A stretch of DNA of 64,000 nucleotides from Salinivibrio sharmensis (GTDB taxonomy: Bacteria; Pseudomonadota; Gammaproteobacteria; Enterobacterales; Vibrionaceae), in NCBI RefSeq assembly GCF_001995985.1, contig NZ_MUFC01000012.1, positions 1 through 64,000 of the forward strand, read 5' to 3'. The notes under the pieces are model-generated. The model saw only the letters and a list, made by a program, of their open reading frames with translations. It had not been told where the DNA came from and made no database searches. How positions within the stretch are numbered: position 1 is the first letter of the stretch; the number at the start of each line of letters is the position of its first letter. A program made the translations under genes and the position numbers. Of the stretch, positions 63,842 through 64,000 are shown piece after piece.

Positions 63842-64000
63842 ATGTATGAATACGAAAACCTAGAGGATAAAGAAAAACGACCCACAATTGCTAAACTTGA
63901 AGCAGAGATTGAGCATTTAGAGGTGTCAACTCTGGTTGAGGTCGCAAGATTAATCCTATATGGTTTCTGTGTGGGTTCAGCATCGTTTGCCGCTTACTTA
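63842..64000 (+). CDS. Partial hypothetical protein (runs off the right edge)
   Basis: 53 codons are open to the last base of the window from ATG 63842, reading MYEYENLEDKEKRPT, then a hydrophobic run VEVARLILYGFCVGSASFAA. It lies 10 bp after the integrase stop and may be a small membrane protein of the same element. The end is outside the window. Confidence 0.5.
   Translation, partial: MYEYENLEDKEKRPTIAKLEAEIEHLEVSTLVEVARLILYGFCVGSASFAAYL

Overview
The window looks like chromosomal DNA of a gammaproteobacterium in or near the Vibrionaceae. Three things point there: long attC sites resembling Vibrio (VCR-type) cassette recombination sites; a trp operon in the order trpE-G-D-CF-B-A with a fused trpCF; and the order yciA, yciB, cls, trp genes, trpH/yciV, yciO, rluB, yciK, sohB, topA, a cluster also seen around trp in enterics. 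The genus cannot be fixed from sequence alone; a Salinivibrio-, Grimontia- or Photobacterium-like organism is plausible.

Layout. Positions 1-5.8 kb are the end of an integron gene-cassette array, all cassettes on the + strand, without an integrase gene in view. It holds an ISL3-family IS remnant that cut a cassette gene, and a complete IS1111-group (IS110 family) element sitting exactly inside a long attC site. From 5.8 to 10.9 kb are small accessory genes (GNAT, ASCH, GFA, a frameshifted PhyH-type dioxygenase, a GAF-PAS-GGDEF protein). From 10.9 to 35.7 kb is the conserved yci/trp/topA core. The tryptophan operon there begins with a DAHP synthase gene and has a readable TrpR operator, sigma70 promoter, leader peptide with tandem Trp codons, antiterminator and terminator. 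An iron-uptake pair (AraC regulator and TonB-dependent receptor) with a Fur-like box interrupts this core. From 35.8 to 49 kb are a radical SAM protein, an RND efflux pair, a porin with a long AT-rich upstream region, a lipoprotein with an internal repeat, a MocR-type regulator and a CIO-type cytochrome bd oxidase with its small third subunit.

From 49.1 to 56.0 kb lies a tightly spaced three-gene signalling operon: a REC-EAL protein, a 1594-residue hybrid histidine kinase containing a canonical LOV blue-light motif, and a GAF plus degenerate-GGDEF protein. The natural reading is a blue-light input acting through phosphorelay on cyclic-di-GMP.

From 56.2 kb to the right edge is a horizontally acquired element next to an intact tRNA-Leu(UAA) gene; a 5' half-copy of a second tRNA-Leu lies just before it. 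The element carries a small serine recombinase followed by three about 75-bp structured repeats at about 120-bp spacing (a fourth copy lies 1.5 kb further), a two-helix membrane protein, winged-helix proteins, a 38-bp tandem repeat and a tyrosine integrase. It runs off the window. It contains most of the unexplained sequence.
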